From: Acanthaster planci
Lineage: Eukaryota > Echinodermata > Asteroidea > Valvatida > Acanthasteridae
Reading direction: 5' to 3'
DNA: 24,804 nucleotides
Assembly: GCF_001949145.1 (NCBI RefSeq)
Contig: NW_019091474.1
Location: 1,078,444 to 1,103,247 of the forward strand
Under the pieces are notes generated by a model. That model worked only from the letters and a program-made list of their open reading frames with translations, was not told where the DNA came from and ran no database searches. Both the position numbers and the translations under genes were made by a program. Below are positions 10,054 to 19,986 of this stretch, in pieces; positions within the stretch are counted from its first letter, which is position 1; each line of letters begins with the position of its first letter.

Positions 10054-11478
10054 GGCAATGCTTTGTGCAATGAATGTGAAGGAAATCTGCTTTGAACCAG
10101 TCTACAACTTTTCCGATGTTTCTAATGCGTTTTGACATCCACTGATACATGTACCACTGCCAGTGTTATTGAACACAGGCGGGTTGGTCGGCTGTCAGGC
10201 ACCTGATAGTGTTGTAGTTGAGCCCACTTAAGACCTTTACAGGACCCCACAATTAGACCTCCAGTCTGAATTCAAGTCACAAGCTACTCACTACTTTGTC
10301 ACTGTTCACCCTGTTACTTGTGACTGGTCTTGTGCATGGTCTTGTGCATGGTCTGGTGTCTGGTACATGTATATCTGGTCTTGTAGTGGTGTCAACTACA
10401 ACACTGCTGATAGTCCTACAGTGGGTGCATACTCGTAGCAAGAGTGGTGGCAGCCCTATGCAGAAACTAGGCCTGCATATTAGGGTGAATTATTCATGCT
10501 GCGATTGTGAATGTGCCTACTGTGCACCTAAGTTGAATAAAATCTGGAAAATGTGAAATGCACTCTCCCCAGTAAAGTGAGGTGAGAGACTATACCAATT
10601 ATATATTCAGTTTGGTCAGAGTAATGATTTAGCCAATCGCATGCCTGATCACTTCATCCAACGTCACAAAAAAACCCCAGGGGATCAGTTCAGAGAGTCT
10701 TTGTCACTGCTGCGTAAACTTGAATAATCTGGTACCCTGAATGACTTAACTGATCGACCAGTGTTGCATGGTGGGTTCCACAGCAAGTCCAGTCATAAGC
10801 AGCTGGGTGAGCGCAGTGACCAAGAAAGGTTCTTTTTTGCATTTCATTTTAATAACCCATTGTACATGTAGCTTGTGACTTGAGACTGAATGGTTTGGGA
10901 TGGTTTTGTGACGGGCTTGCAGGGACTTGTGATGGACTCTAATTCAAATCTAATTACACGGTGATCAATAACTGACTTGTGAATACTTGACCACAAATCT
11001 GGTTTGACTTGTGACACTTTGAAAGTCAGATCTCCCCAAACCATGTGCACGTGAAAGCATGCAAAGAAATCAAGCAATCAACTTGTATAAAGGCTGGTTC
11101 ACACTCCTTGCAACAGCAAACATGAATTATACAAATTCATGCTAATCTGTGATACCACAAAAATAATTCACACTCGCTATAAGTTGCAAATGTTGAACGC
11201 AACTCCACTTTGATAAACCGTATCTTAAATGCTTTTCTATGTCAGATCCATGCTTGTCTTGACTTTCGCATTAAGTATGAACCAGCCTTGATCATGCAAC
11301 ATGAAGCTACAGGTGTGCACCTCAACCATGGAAAACAAACAAGTACATAAGCCAAAAAAGTCTTCAATTGCTAATATATACATGTATGTACGGTAGTTCC
11401 TCTGTGCCGTGATGCAAAGGGAAAAAAAAAGGGAGTGATAGGGGAAAGCACACAAAATGAGGGACAAACAAACCACAA
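10054..11478 (-). other. Spacer between the short terminal exon and the downstream start exon
   Basis: This stretch is a 3'UTR plus intergenic space (two-gene model) or intron (one-gene model). It holds a 200-bp inverted-repeat element at 11090-11289 and part of a dispersed ACTTGTGA-rich repeat (10270-10400, 10860-11020). No further coding exon is recognised. Confidence 0.5.
11090..11289. mobile_element. MITE-like element with 16-bp terminal inverted repeats
   Basis: AAGGCTGGTTCACACT (11090-11105) pairs with AGTATGAACCAGCCTT (11274-11289) at 15 of 16 positions. The 200-bp interior is AT-rich and non-coding. No clear target-site duplication is visible, so the superfamily is not assigned. Confidence 0.55.
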
Positions 11479-11538
11479 TTATTCCGTAGCTTCCTGTGCG
11501 GCATCCTCCTCTGCTGGTGTTTCCTCTGTGGCATTTTC
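11479..11538 (-). CDS. Short terminal coding exon with stop (alternative or true last exon)
   Basis: The acceptor CTTGTGCCGTAG lies above 11538. Nineteen codons (ENATEETPAEEDAAQEATE) are followed by TAA at 11481-11479. The Glu/Ala/Thr/Pro composition and phase-0 entry match the neighbouring acidic exons, notably EETPAEE compared with AAEETETT in the exon at 15706. It would end the protein straight after the triple-IQ exon. No strong AATAAA follows; only an ATTAAA at 10853-10848 is seen. Its short length makes chance a real possibility. Confidence 0.55.
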   Translation of the reverse strand, partial: ENATEETPAEEDAAQEATE

Positions 11539-13212
11539 CTACGGCACAAGTTGCATGCAAACAAAACATGTGACTTCTACAATTCGCAGTACGACAAAAA
11601 ATGGACTCGGAAATTAACATGTACATGCAGTTGTCTATGTACCGACCGTCATTTCCCTGCATGCAGTTAGAGGAGAGAGTTTTACATGTGAAGGTACCGG
11701 TAAGCTTTCACAACAGGAGCATGTGTGACTTTTAAGCCAATTTCTGTTGTCGAAAGGACATATATGTACATGTAGTAAAAATTCATGCATGACAGTTCCT
11801 GACAAAAACAAATGCACAGGGGTGTCCGGCTGCAATCTTTGCATGAGCTGCTTCCGCGGAAAATGGACCCTGAGCAACCAGATCATGGTCCACGGCTCCA
11901 AGACGCTCAGCATGCAGCTCATGCACGTACATGTACATTGCAGGTTGAGCTAACTCACAGAAACTAGCCGTGGTACATGTAATTCAACGCCAAATAGGGC
12001 CATGCCCCAATGAGTTGCTGTGGCCAACAGTAACATACAGTATCTACGGTATGTACATGTACATGTATGTAACATGGCTACAGAAGCCTAAGGATTTCAT
12101 TGGTGAGCATGACATCTAAAGACATGGCCTGAACTTCTACACAGACCCTTACACTATGTACATCATCAAACGTTTCTTTTACGGTACATGTACATGTACT
12201 GTGGGAGGCTTACTGAACCGTATTAAAGATGGTTTATACATCAGTACCGTAGGTGACATATGATGCGCTTGCAACTACTCATACCAAAAAAAAAATTCTC
12301 CACCAAAGATGGGATTTGGTATTCAAAATGGAAACTCTGACTACAGCATCATGGTGCAATGGGCGTCCTGTGCAGGTGTAAATGTGTCAGCTAAAAAAAA
12401 TCACAATCTCTTCATCAAAGGTGACATTTCAGCTGCACTCTCAGGCATGGAATTCATGAAAGTTCTGTTTTAAATTCTAAAAAAAGGTGATTAAAACTGC
12501 TGGCATTGTGCAACCACAATGGTAAGTCCCAGATGTATACACACGCACAGTAGATCCTATTTTATACAGAGATCAAGCGCAAAGTTTCTAGCGAGACAGT
12601 GGTGGCTACATGTATGTATGTATGTATTCGTCTACATGACAGACAAGGTACATGTAACAACTTCCCTCCCTCAGGAAACCTCTATATAGATGTATACTGC
12701 CAGTATGCAGTATTGTACAAAGGGAACTTTGTGGTCACTTGTGAAGAAAAGCTCAAGTTTATGTTTCAATATGTCTTACACATTTCTATCTCTACTAGAT
12801 GAAGCTGCATGACATAGTTTTCTACTGTCTGTGTTGTTTTCAAGTCCATCACAATTTAACCCTTCCACAAGTCCATGCAGTCACAAGTCCCTTCACAATT
12901 GAGGCCAGTCATACATGTAGGTACATGTAACAGGGTGAACAATGACAAAAGAATGGTTTGGTCGCAGCCCATTTGAATAGGCTGTGAATTGGCTTCATAC
13001 ACAGAATGACTTGTGATGGACTTACAGGGACTTGTGGTGGACTCAAATACATGTACAACACTGTCTACTGTGACTACGGGGAAATAAAGTACCAGACCAT
13101 GTATTAGTGCACCAGGATGACAGTGTCCCTCTAGTGCTAAATTCTACATGTACAAGTACCTCAGCTACCGGAAGTGTGAAATGATCTATTCTTGAAATGT
13201 GTAACTTCATAC
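11539..13212 (-). other. Intron between triple-IQ exon and short terminal exon
   Basis: This phase-0 intron has donor GCG|GTATGA and acceptor GTGCCGTAG. It holds ACATGTAC runs (11926-11938, 12052-12068, 12183-12199), TGTATGTATGTATG at 12610-12623 and copies of the ACTTGTGA repeat. No coding sequence is recognised. Confidence 0.6.
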
Positions 13213-13515
13213 CGCATCTTTTGTTTTACGGACCAAGTGGCCCCGATAGGCAGACTGGATCTTCGTCGCTGCTTCGTTCAAATTTGGCTCTTTTGACCCT
13301 TCTGAGACTGCCTCGTCTTTTGTTTGACGGACCAGATGGCCGCGATAGGCCGCCTGAATCTTTGTTGCAGCCTCGTTCAAATTTTGGTCAGTCGACCTGT
13401 CCGAGACAGCCGTAATATCTTTGGTCTTACGGACCAAGTGGCCGCGATAGGCCGACTGGATCTTTGTTGCTGCTTTGTTCAAATTTTGGTCAGCTGGGCC
13501 TTCAAAGGTTGCTGG
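13213..13515 (-). CDS. Triple IQ-motif exon
   Basis: The exon is 303 bp (101 codons), phase 0 at both ends, with acceptor TAATCATCACAG and donor GATGCG|GTATGA. It encodes three near-identical repeats of about 33 residues: NLN[KE]AATKIQ[SA]AYRGHLVR[KQ]TKD. The Ile-Gln pairs are at residues 19, 53 and 85. All three match IQxxxRGxxxR completely and so are good sites for apo-calmodulin or calmodulin-like light chains. The spacing of 34 and 32 residues is wider than the 23-25 of myosin neck IQ repeats, so these look like separate sites rather than a lever arm. The wording resembles neuromodulin and igloo IQ regions. The third repeat ends just before the donor. Confidence 0.88.
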
Positions 13516-14144
13516 CTGTGATGATTAAATTAAGATAAAAGCAATTAAAGGCTAATGATGACTTTTATACCACCGGTTAATAAACCAACCTCAACTTTAA
13601 GTTCAGTGCCATAGTACAACTTACCGTACATGTAAGAATAGCTTGGCAATTTGCCAAAAGTACATGCACCAGCACATACATATACATGTAACAGAGGTAA
13701 AGTGCTACACCCTCCAATTAAAAACACAAAGGCCCAAAATCATTTTTATACCGGTGCCCTGTTCAACTCACATAAGTAAATTTGCCTGACACATGGGCTA
13801 TACCCAATCATTAAAAATCCCAATTCCTTCATTCACAGGCAAGTTTCCATGGGATGCTGCTGGTCACCATTCCATTAATGAACCAACTGGGTATCAAGAA
13901 AACAGGTCGAGAACTACCGATAGATTGAAAGGAAACTGCAAGAAATTCCTGGAGGAAATGGCTCAAAAGAATGCATTTCATGTGAAGTGGAAAACTGATC
14001 ATGTACATGTACATGCCTTCGTTGGGTTAACATTTCTCTTTTCCATCTGCTCGGAAGCATACTCGTGCACTTAATTTGCCAATTATAACAAGGGAGCATG
14101 CATCTATGAACAAGCCAATGATCCTGACTACTTTGTAAACTGAC
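13516..14144 (-). other. Intron
   Basis: This phase-0 intron has donor CAG|GTCAGT and acceptor TCATCACAG. An ACATGTAC run lies at 14001-14012; otherwise I see nothing. Confidence 0.7.
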
Positions 14145-14222
14145 CTGCGCTTCTGGGGCTGGGGCTTCCATCTCTTGGTTCTCTTGGCTGACTGACTCTT
14201 TGGACTTCTTTGCTTGCAAGCG
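14145..14222 (-). CDS. Small exon completing the split IQ motif
   Basis: The exon is 78 bp (26 codons), phase 0 at both ends, with acceptor TTGTCAACAG and donor CAG|GTCAGT. The peptide is RLQAKKSKESVSQ then ENQEMEAPAPEAQ. Joined to the exon ending at 15263 it completes the motif IQGGFR-RLQAKK, so one IQ motif is encoded across an intron. The remainder is an acidic, Pro/Gln-rich linker leading to the triple-IQ exon. Confidence 0.8.
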
Positions 14223-15262
14223 CTGTTGACAAGTTAACATTGAGCAAAACAACTGATCTGATTACTCTTTATAAAGGGCATGCCTGTTTCACATGGATCT
14301 GGATCTCAAGCTGTGATCCTTACGCTGGCTCACACCATCCATTAGGCGGGTTTAGGTGTCCGTAAACTAATGATAGATCACTGATCGTGATCCAGATCCA
14401 TGTGATCTAGATCACTGATCCTTACGCTGGCTCACACCATCCATTAGGTGGGTTTCTGTGTCTGTAAACCAATGATGGATCACTGATCCAGATCCATGTG
14501 ATCTAGATCAGTGATCCTTACGCTGGCTCACACCATCCATTAGGCGGGTTTCGGTGTCCGTAAACCAATGATGGATCACTGATCATGATCCAGATCCATG
14601 TGATCTAGATCTACATGTAGAACAGATTGCTCACTTTTTGTGCCAGAAACCGGAACATACGGTGAGGGTTCATTAATAATAGAATGAGGCTGAGTGTAAA
14701 CGGCATCACTGTACAAGTCTCTTACTACTGGCATGGCATATGACACCTAACCACAGGTCATCTTGATCTAGTATGCTCTACATCTACAGTATAGCATTGT
14801 GTCTTGTATTTCATATTCCACACTATAGGGTGACGTTGGGCTTACTGGCAGGGAATTTCGACTGGGGCAGAACATTAAATTATTGACATCAATACACGAT
14901 ACTGTCAAAATCTATTACAAGTCCATATGTACTGTACTGTACAGTACGATAGTGCATTCATGCCCAAAACATTAATGAAGCGGAACATGAACATTATACC
15001 TGCTTTCCAACGGCCTTCAAGGAACACAAAATGTAGGGGAGAAATAACTTTCAAATTTGATTTCAATGGAGAGTGACTGCAGCATTTCAAGGTTGAAGAG
15101 GGAGCTCGTGTATTCTAAGCTAATTACATGTACGACTGGGTGCTCTAGAGAGTTTCTCAAGTCAGTGCTGCATAATTTGCACAATCAAGTACACTGTGCA
15201 GTTATGGTGCAGCTGGCACAGTGTCCATGTTTATGGGGAAAGGGGGGCTTTTGTCTCCTTAC
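14223..15262 (-). other. Intron interrupting an IQ motif
   Basis: This phase-0 intron has donor AGG|GTAAGG and acceptor GTCAACAG. It contains the GATC-rich fold-back repeat at 14289-14603 and otherwise unremarkable sequence. Confidence 0.75.
14289..14603. repeat. GATC-rich fold-back element with three tandem units
   Basis: TCACATGGATCTGGATC (14289-14305) is the exact reverse complement of GATCCAGATCCATGTGA (14587-14603). Inside are three tandem copies of a 96-102-bp unit beginning GATCCTTACGCTGG at 14315, 14417 and 14513. Each unit continues CTCACACCATCCATTAGG and ends near GATCCATGTGATCTAGATCA. Unit junctions are themselves inverted repeats (GGATCACTGATC against GATCAGTGATCC), so the array can form nested hairpins. 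No open frame runs through it. It may be a fold-back transposon or a young satellite seed. Confidence 0.75.
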
Positions 15263-15706
15263 CCTGAAACCTCCTTGGATTTTCTGTGCTGCCTGCTGCA
15301 CCTCTGGGTCAGTCAGATCGATGTCGATCTCTTCCTCCTCTGGCTTTGTCTCTGTCTCTTGTGCTGGCTCTGCCTCCACTGGTGGCTCCGCCTCCTGTGC
15401 TGGCTCCGCCTCTGCTGGTGGCTCCGCCTCTGCTGGTGGCTCCGCCTCCTGTGCTGGCTCCGCCTCTGCTGGCGGCTCCGCCTCCTGTGCTGACTCCACT
15501 GCCTCAGCTGATGGCTCTGCCTCCTGGGCTGGCTCTTCTTTTGCCAAAGGCTCCTCCTCCTTCTCTGGCTCCGCCTCCTGCCCTGGCTCCGCCTCCTGCC
15601 CTGGCTCTGCCTCTGCTGATGGCCCCGCCTCTTTCACTGGCTCCTCTTCCTGAGCTTGCTCCGCCTCTTGCTCTGGTTCCTGTGTTGTCTCTGTTTCCTC
15701 AGCAGC
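15263..15706 (-). CDS. Glu/Ala/Pro repeat exon with calpacitin-type IQ half-motif
   Basis: The exon is 444 bp (148 codons), phase 0 at both ends, with acceptor TCCCATTAG and donor TTCAGG|GTAAGG. It starts AAEETETTQEPEQEAEQ. Residues about 30-118 are tandem variants of [PA]AEAEP and AQEAEP. Next come an acidic run (EEEE, 123-126), IDIDLTDPEV (127-136) and AAQKIQGGFR at the end. The IQ motif is completed by the exon at 14222-14145. The order acidic stretch, DIDLxDP, AA, IQ is that of neurogranin, neuromodulin and PEP-19. The completed site IQGGFRRLQAKK has R for G and K for the last R, so binding may be weaker than at the triple-IQ exon (inference). Confidence 0.87.
15350..15622 (-). repeat. 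Short tandem coding repeat (xAEAEP/QEAEP)
   Basis: Many 4-6-residue units such as PAEAEP and AQEAEP appear on the plus strand as repeated GGCTCCGCCTC(T/C)TG(C/T) blocks of 12-21 bp. This is minisatellite-like and likely to vary in length between alleles. Confidence 0.75.
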
Positions 15707-16924
15707 CTAATGGGATCACAAAGGCAATAACACCCTCAAAGACTGGTGCTTGAGTAAGCAAACTTCCAACTAATTGAGTATGACATCTTCATTGACGAGA
15801 TACACACCGGTACAATAAATCATTAATAGACTGCAAATGTACACTACCGGTACATGTGACAAGTCAATTACCTCCACAAACGATCTTTGGAAGGAATCTA
15901 TCTAAATTCTCAGACATCACTGAACTCCATGCAAAAATCTGCGCAGTTACAATGAGTATACATACACATGTTTTTCTTGACCCATAACAAAGTTCTATGT
16001 GAAAGTGGGATATGTGTAAGCAGGTTAATCTAACAAAATGTACATGTACATCGACTGGTACAAGTACATGTACATGTAATTCACTTGATCTCCAAGTTTA
16101 TTTCCGAGCTTCCTCTAAGTTTGAAATATCATTTCTGTATTGTTGGTTTTCAGTGACAGCTTCCTACACTGTCTGTCATGATGGCAATGAACTACAGTAC
16201 ATGCACAAGTACAACCCAAAACCAATTAGGCCTAAACCCAATCACAGTGCAGAGCTGCTCTGATAGTTTTACACACTGAGTAAAAGTGGTTCATTCTCTG
16301 GGGGCAATTAAAATCACTTGTTGTGTTTGTTTCTCGTAGAAGCAAGGAGCAGAACAAGTTGCACATGTAGTAGTGACCTCACATGTAGGGTCAGCCAAGT
16401 GTGGGAAAGTGTGCCGAGGGTAATTGAGGGCGGCATCAGCGTTTACTACTTAAGTGCATCGTGGTGAACAGGGACTGACCTAGCTTTCTTCCGGCTGTGG
16501 TCCAGGTAGTTAACCAGAGACACCCGTAGATATAGTAAACCACACAGGCACTTCTTGTGAACTCCTCTCCCAAATGTGAATTGTTATTGTAAGTATTGTA
16601 GTCAGCTACATACAGTGAGGTACGGTAGTCGCGTAGTCAGCCGTACAGCAGGTTCAATAAACAAAGGTTTACCAAATACATTTCACATTTTCCTGCCAAG
16701 TGCTCCATTTAATTGATCTGTTAATAAACTAGAATTAAATTGAATTCTGACAATCAGGTGTCCTGCTGTGTTATTTTGTTACTTACCGGTACATGTAGGC
16801 CCATTCAGCAGGTTTAGACAATCTATTCCTTCAGCGGCAAATAACAAGCCTGCTTCCCTTTGCCTTGAGACTGGTCTCTGGATTAAGGAAAAAATTAGGT
16901 TCAAGAGATTTTGCCACAATGTAC
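15707..16924 (-). other. Intron
   Basis: This phase-0 intron has donor CAG|GTACAT and acceptor CATTAG. It contains ACATGTAC runs around 16039-16078 and no convincing exon. Confidence 0.65.
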
Positions 16925-17092
16925 CTGTGTTTCCTCAGCCTGAGCTTCTTCTGGCACAGTCTCTGTCGGGGCCTCTGCTGGACGCTCTGTCTCTCCCTCC
17001 TGGGTTGCGTCCTGGGGTGCAGCTTGCGTTTCGGCTGGGGCTTCGGGCTCTACCACTGGTTCTGGCTCTGCTGTTGGCTCTGCAGTTGTTTC
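16925..17092 (-). CDS. Acidic Glu/Pro/Thr linker exon
   Basis: The exon is 168 bp (56 codons), phase 0 at both ends, with acceptor CGTGTGTCCAG and donor ACACAG|GTACAT. The peptide begins ETTAEPTAEPEPVVEPEAP and ends PEEAQAEETQ. It has no IQ motif, aromatic residue or other recognisable motif. Its ends resemble the starts of the 15706 and 11538 exons (ETT, EET), suggesting exon duplication. It is likely a disordered spacer between the IQ module at 24368 and that of the 15706 exon. Composition, splice sites and frame all agree, but a low-complexity exon this short needs transcript support. Confidence 0.72.
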
Positions 17093-17587
17093 CTGGACAC
17101 ACGAATGAACATGAATTCCTGCAAATCTTGTGGGTTTATTCGGGGGGGGGGATCTTTTCTACTTGGTGGTTTCTGTGACTTTTTCTCCAAAAAGAAATTA
17201 GACAGTATTTCATTTTACTGAAAGTTACATACGGTACATATAAAACGGCATTGGGACTTACTACATTGTAGAGGATGACATAAAAATGTACATAAACCTG
17301 TGGAGGCTATTTCAGGGGTAAAAAAACACTGTCTTGGTCAAGCCCAATGCTGCTTAATGAGATTATTATTCTGTATGCTGACAAATATGTGCATGTTCTC
17401 CGCAATACCTGCCCATGTGTGTACATGTACTTACGGTAATTTTTTCCTTTAATTTTTTTCAAAAAACAGCAAGAAAAGACTTCCCCTGAGCATTTTACAA
17501 AATAAATCATGCACATGTAAAGATTTTTTTTTTTCCGTGGAGCATGCTGTTTAATTCTTCTCTGCTATTCTCTTCCCAGGACAACAT

Positions 17588-17751
17588 CCATTCCATCGTC
17601 ATCACAACAGACATCAAAAGGACAAGATCCATTCCATCGTCATCACAACAGACATCAAAAGGACAAGATCCATTCCATCGTCATCACAACAGACATCAAA
17701 GGGACATGATCCATTCCATTGTCATCACAGCAGACATCAAAGGGCCCACGT
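17588..17751. repeat. 41-bp minisatellite, four copies
   Basis: Units start at 17588, 17629, 17670 and 17711, exactly 41 bp apart. Each opens CCATTCCATCGTCATCACAA and continues CAGACATCAAA. The first three are almost identical, and the fourth has several changes (ATTGTC, CAGCAG, GGGCCCACGT). Because 41 is not a multiple of three, translating it gives a different frame in each copy, which argues against coding. Confidence 0.9.
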
Positions 17752-18114
17752 GCCAGATCCGAAAAGCCACGAACTCATCAATGTTGAGTCCAATCAATTA
17801 CTGGAAAGCACAACGCACACTCATAGCCACAGCAGCCAGTGTGGCTTTGCTCTTTCTAATTATTTTAGAATTTTATAATTATTTCCCGAGTGCTGTTTCA
17901 GCAGACAGCCAATGGCAGCTGAAGTTCACGGTCATTTTTAATGGCAAAATTTCTCTCTCGGCACGGCGTGAAGGAACCAGAATCAACTGCATTCAAGGTT
18001 AACTTTTTCTGTATCATCTGATGCTAAGGTAATTTGTATTCACAACTGCACATGTACAGCATCCTAATATGGTAAGTAACCGCAGTACTAAATTTAGAAG
18101 TGGTAGTCAGTGTG

Positions 18115-18152
18115 GTACATGTACATGTACATGCACATGTACATGTGCATGC
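18115..18152. repeat. ACATGT/GCACATG palindromic microsatellite
   Basis: The longest run of the ACATGTAC-type repeat in the window: GTACATGTACATGTACATG, then CACATGTACATGTGCATGC. It is self-complementary. Similar shorter runs occur throughout the introns on the right two thirds of the window. Confidence 0.85.
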
Positions 18153-19642
18153 AATAAGAAAGGTAATCATCAGTGTTGCACATTTTCTAAATCACCTTTT
18201 ATTTCTTGATAATGTAGTGGTATCCCATTGAAAGTGGACTTTTGCAATGTACAGTATACATGTACTGTATACATGTAAGCAAACATCCAATATTTAGTCC
18301 ATACATACATGCACATGTACAGTCATTTTAAATTTACATATCCAGGGCTCAAGTTGGTCCTGCTGACGAGGCATTCCATTTATTTTTCCAAACTGTTCAG
18401 AATGCCCTGTAGAAAATGAGTCAGAGACTGAGGGGAGCAGATGTTTAGTGCCTGCTCCAATCTACTGTAATTTATTGATCATTTTCCATAGGAAAAAAAA
18501 TGGAATCACCTCAAAGAGGATTCAGGGAATGCATAATCTTGATTGAACTCAGACGTGCTACACATTCCGTTACACGAACCGGCACATGGCAAATGTGACT
18601 CCTACTGGGGTACATGCATACCGGTATGTAAAAACAAAACACATCAAAAATCATTTCAACAGAAATTTGTCATCAATAATTCATACATCATGATGGGGTT
18701 GGATATGAAAAGGCCAGAGCACCAGTCACACGACTGGCAAAGGAAATCAATTTCTGAAGCTGTCTTCGTGACTCTGTGGATTCAATAATGCACGAGGAGC
18801 AGCCAGCCAGAACATCGCTGTGACACATCTCCAACTCCCAACCCCTACTCTCCCGCTGTGTCCATTTCCTTCCCACCATTGCCGACCTTTGGGCTTTCCT
18901 CCCAGACCGCCGAGTTTACAGTAGCCTGGCGATAGGAGGCAACCAGAACTCAGTTATTCATGGGCTGGTGTGGCCTTTCACGGACAGGTGTCGGGGGCTA
19001 ATCACGGGGAAAAAGAGGAGCCGCAGCTGCCAGCAGCCCAACTAATGACACCCCTTCCCCCAAAGGATACAAAACCAGGTTTCTGTTCTGTTTCTAACTT
19101 GAATTTTGTTTGAGGGCTTTCTATAGTAAAGCTGCGCCGTATCTCCTCAGTATCCACACAACAGGCTTCGCTGTACCGGTATGCTCGAGGAAGTGGAGTA
19201 CCCGTGTAACTCATTCAGTCTCTTAAGTCCCCTACTACATGTAGGATTGAGTCCGAATTCAACAAAAGGACTCTGAACGACATGTACATGTAGCTACCGG
19301 TATCCTGCTGAAACCAAACCCGATAAGGCAAATTCATCAGCTCTTGGTCACGTGTTCATAGTGTGTGCATGTTGAACCTGAATCAAACAAGTGCACCACT
19401 GCAATTGAAAATGAACCCGAGAATGGGAAATGTTCTCCACACTCTTTTCTCTTTTCAAGGGAAAAACTGTTCCCACACTGGGAAAAGAAACCGGTACCAT
19501 TTCATGTGTACCATCTTCACGTATTTTCCCACAGCAGACAGCTCTTTGATCCTTTTCACACAGGTAGGAAATTGTTTTTAATGTATTGTAACAGTGAGTG
19601 TGAAAGTCAAAGAGAATTCCTTTCACAAAATTTCCCATTCCA

Positions 19643-19720
19643 GTGGTCTTGTGATTAGAATCTGTACTACATGTACTACTCCCAATCAGGATTGAGGATT
19701 TGAATCCTGGGATAGGGCAT
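19643..19720 (+). repeat. Possible tRNA-derived SINE fragment
   Basis: GTGGTCTTGTGATTAGAATC resembles a tRNA A box region. GGATTTGAATCC about 45 bases later resembles a B box (GGTTCGANTCC). There is no complete cloverleaf, so a functional tRNA is unlikely. A decayed tRNA-derived SINE head is possible, but chance cannot be excluded. Confidence 0.25.
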
Positions 19721-19730
19721 GAGGGTAATT

Positions 19731-19986
19731 CCAGAAATTAGGGGTCCATTTTTTTCATGTCCTTGTCATGATCTCACATACATGTACATGTACAGTGTAT
19801 AATTTCGTAAGTTCAGAACCCATTTTCTAATTTCCAAGAGTGATGGATTAATGCAAATTACCTGCCAAACAAATAGTAATAGTTTGATATCAATTCTGGT
19901 GATATTTCCCAGTCAAATAACAAAGGTCAGATGTACAGTATAACTGGGACCCAAAAATGTCACACTTTTGGACCTCTAATTTCTGG
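19731..19986. mobile_element. MITE-like element with 18-bp terminal inverted repeats
   Basis: CCAGAAATTAGGGGTCCA (19731-19748) and TGGACCTCTAATTTCTGG (19969-19986) are reverse complements at 17 of 18 positions. They bound a 256-bp non-coding element. No clear target-site duplication is visible. ACATGTACATGTAC sits inside it near 19782-19793. Confidence 0.6.

Larger units (their letters stand above)
10270..13060. repeat. Dispersed ACTTGTGA-rich repeat, several copies in both orientations
   Basis: The motif (G)ACTTGTGA(TGGACT) recurs at about 10315, 10925, 10973, 11006 and 13009, and inverted near 12880-12897. A longer match, TTTGTCAYTGTTCACCCTGT plus TAC, is at 10295-10317 (+) and 12927-12949 (-). 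CAGGGACTTGTG followed by a TGGACT block occurs at about 10919 and 13026. The boundaries of the underlying element are not clear. Confidence 0.5.

Noticed and set aside
15286-15753. A plus-strand Pro/Leu/Ala-rich open frame (LPPLVAPPPVLAPP)
   Set aside because: It is the mirror of the EAEP repeats in the minus-strand exon 15706-15263, which has good donor and acceptor sites and an IQ motif. Other plus-strand frames at 15057-15653 and 16768-17221 are shadows for the same reason.
16480-16505. A mini-exon on the minus strand (CACAG|CCGGAAGAAAGCTAG|GTCAGT)
   Set aside because: It has plausible splice signals, but its length is not compatible with the phase-0 neighbours, and the phase-0 frame hits TAG.
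17544-18002. A 152-codon plus-strand open frame across the minisatellite
   Set aside because: The 41-bp unit shifts frame in each copy, so the peptide changes frame three times. There is no splice or family support.
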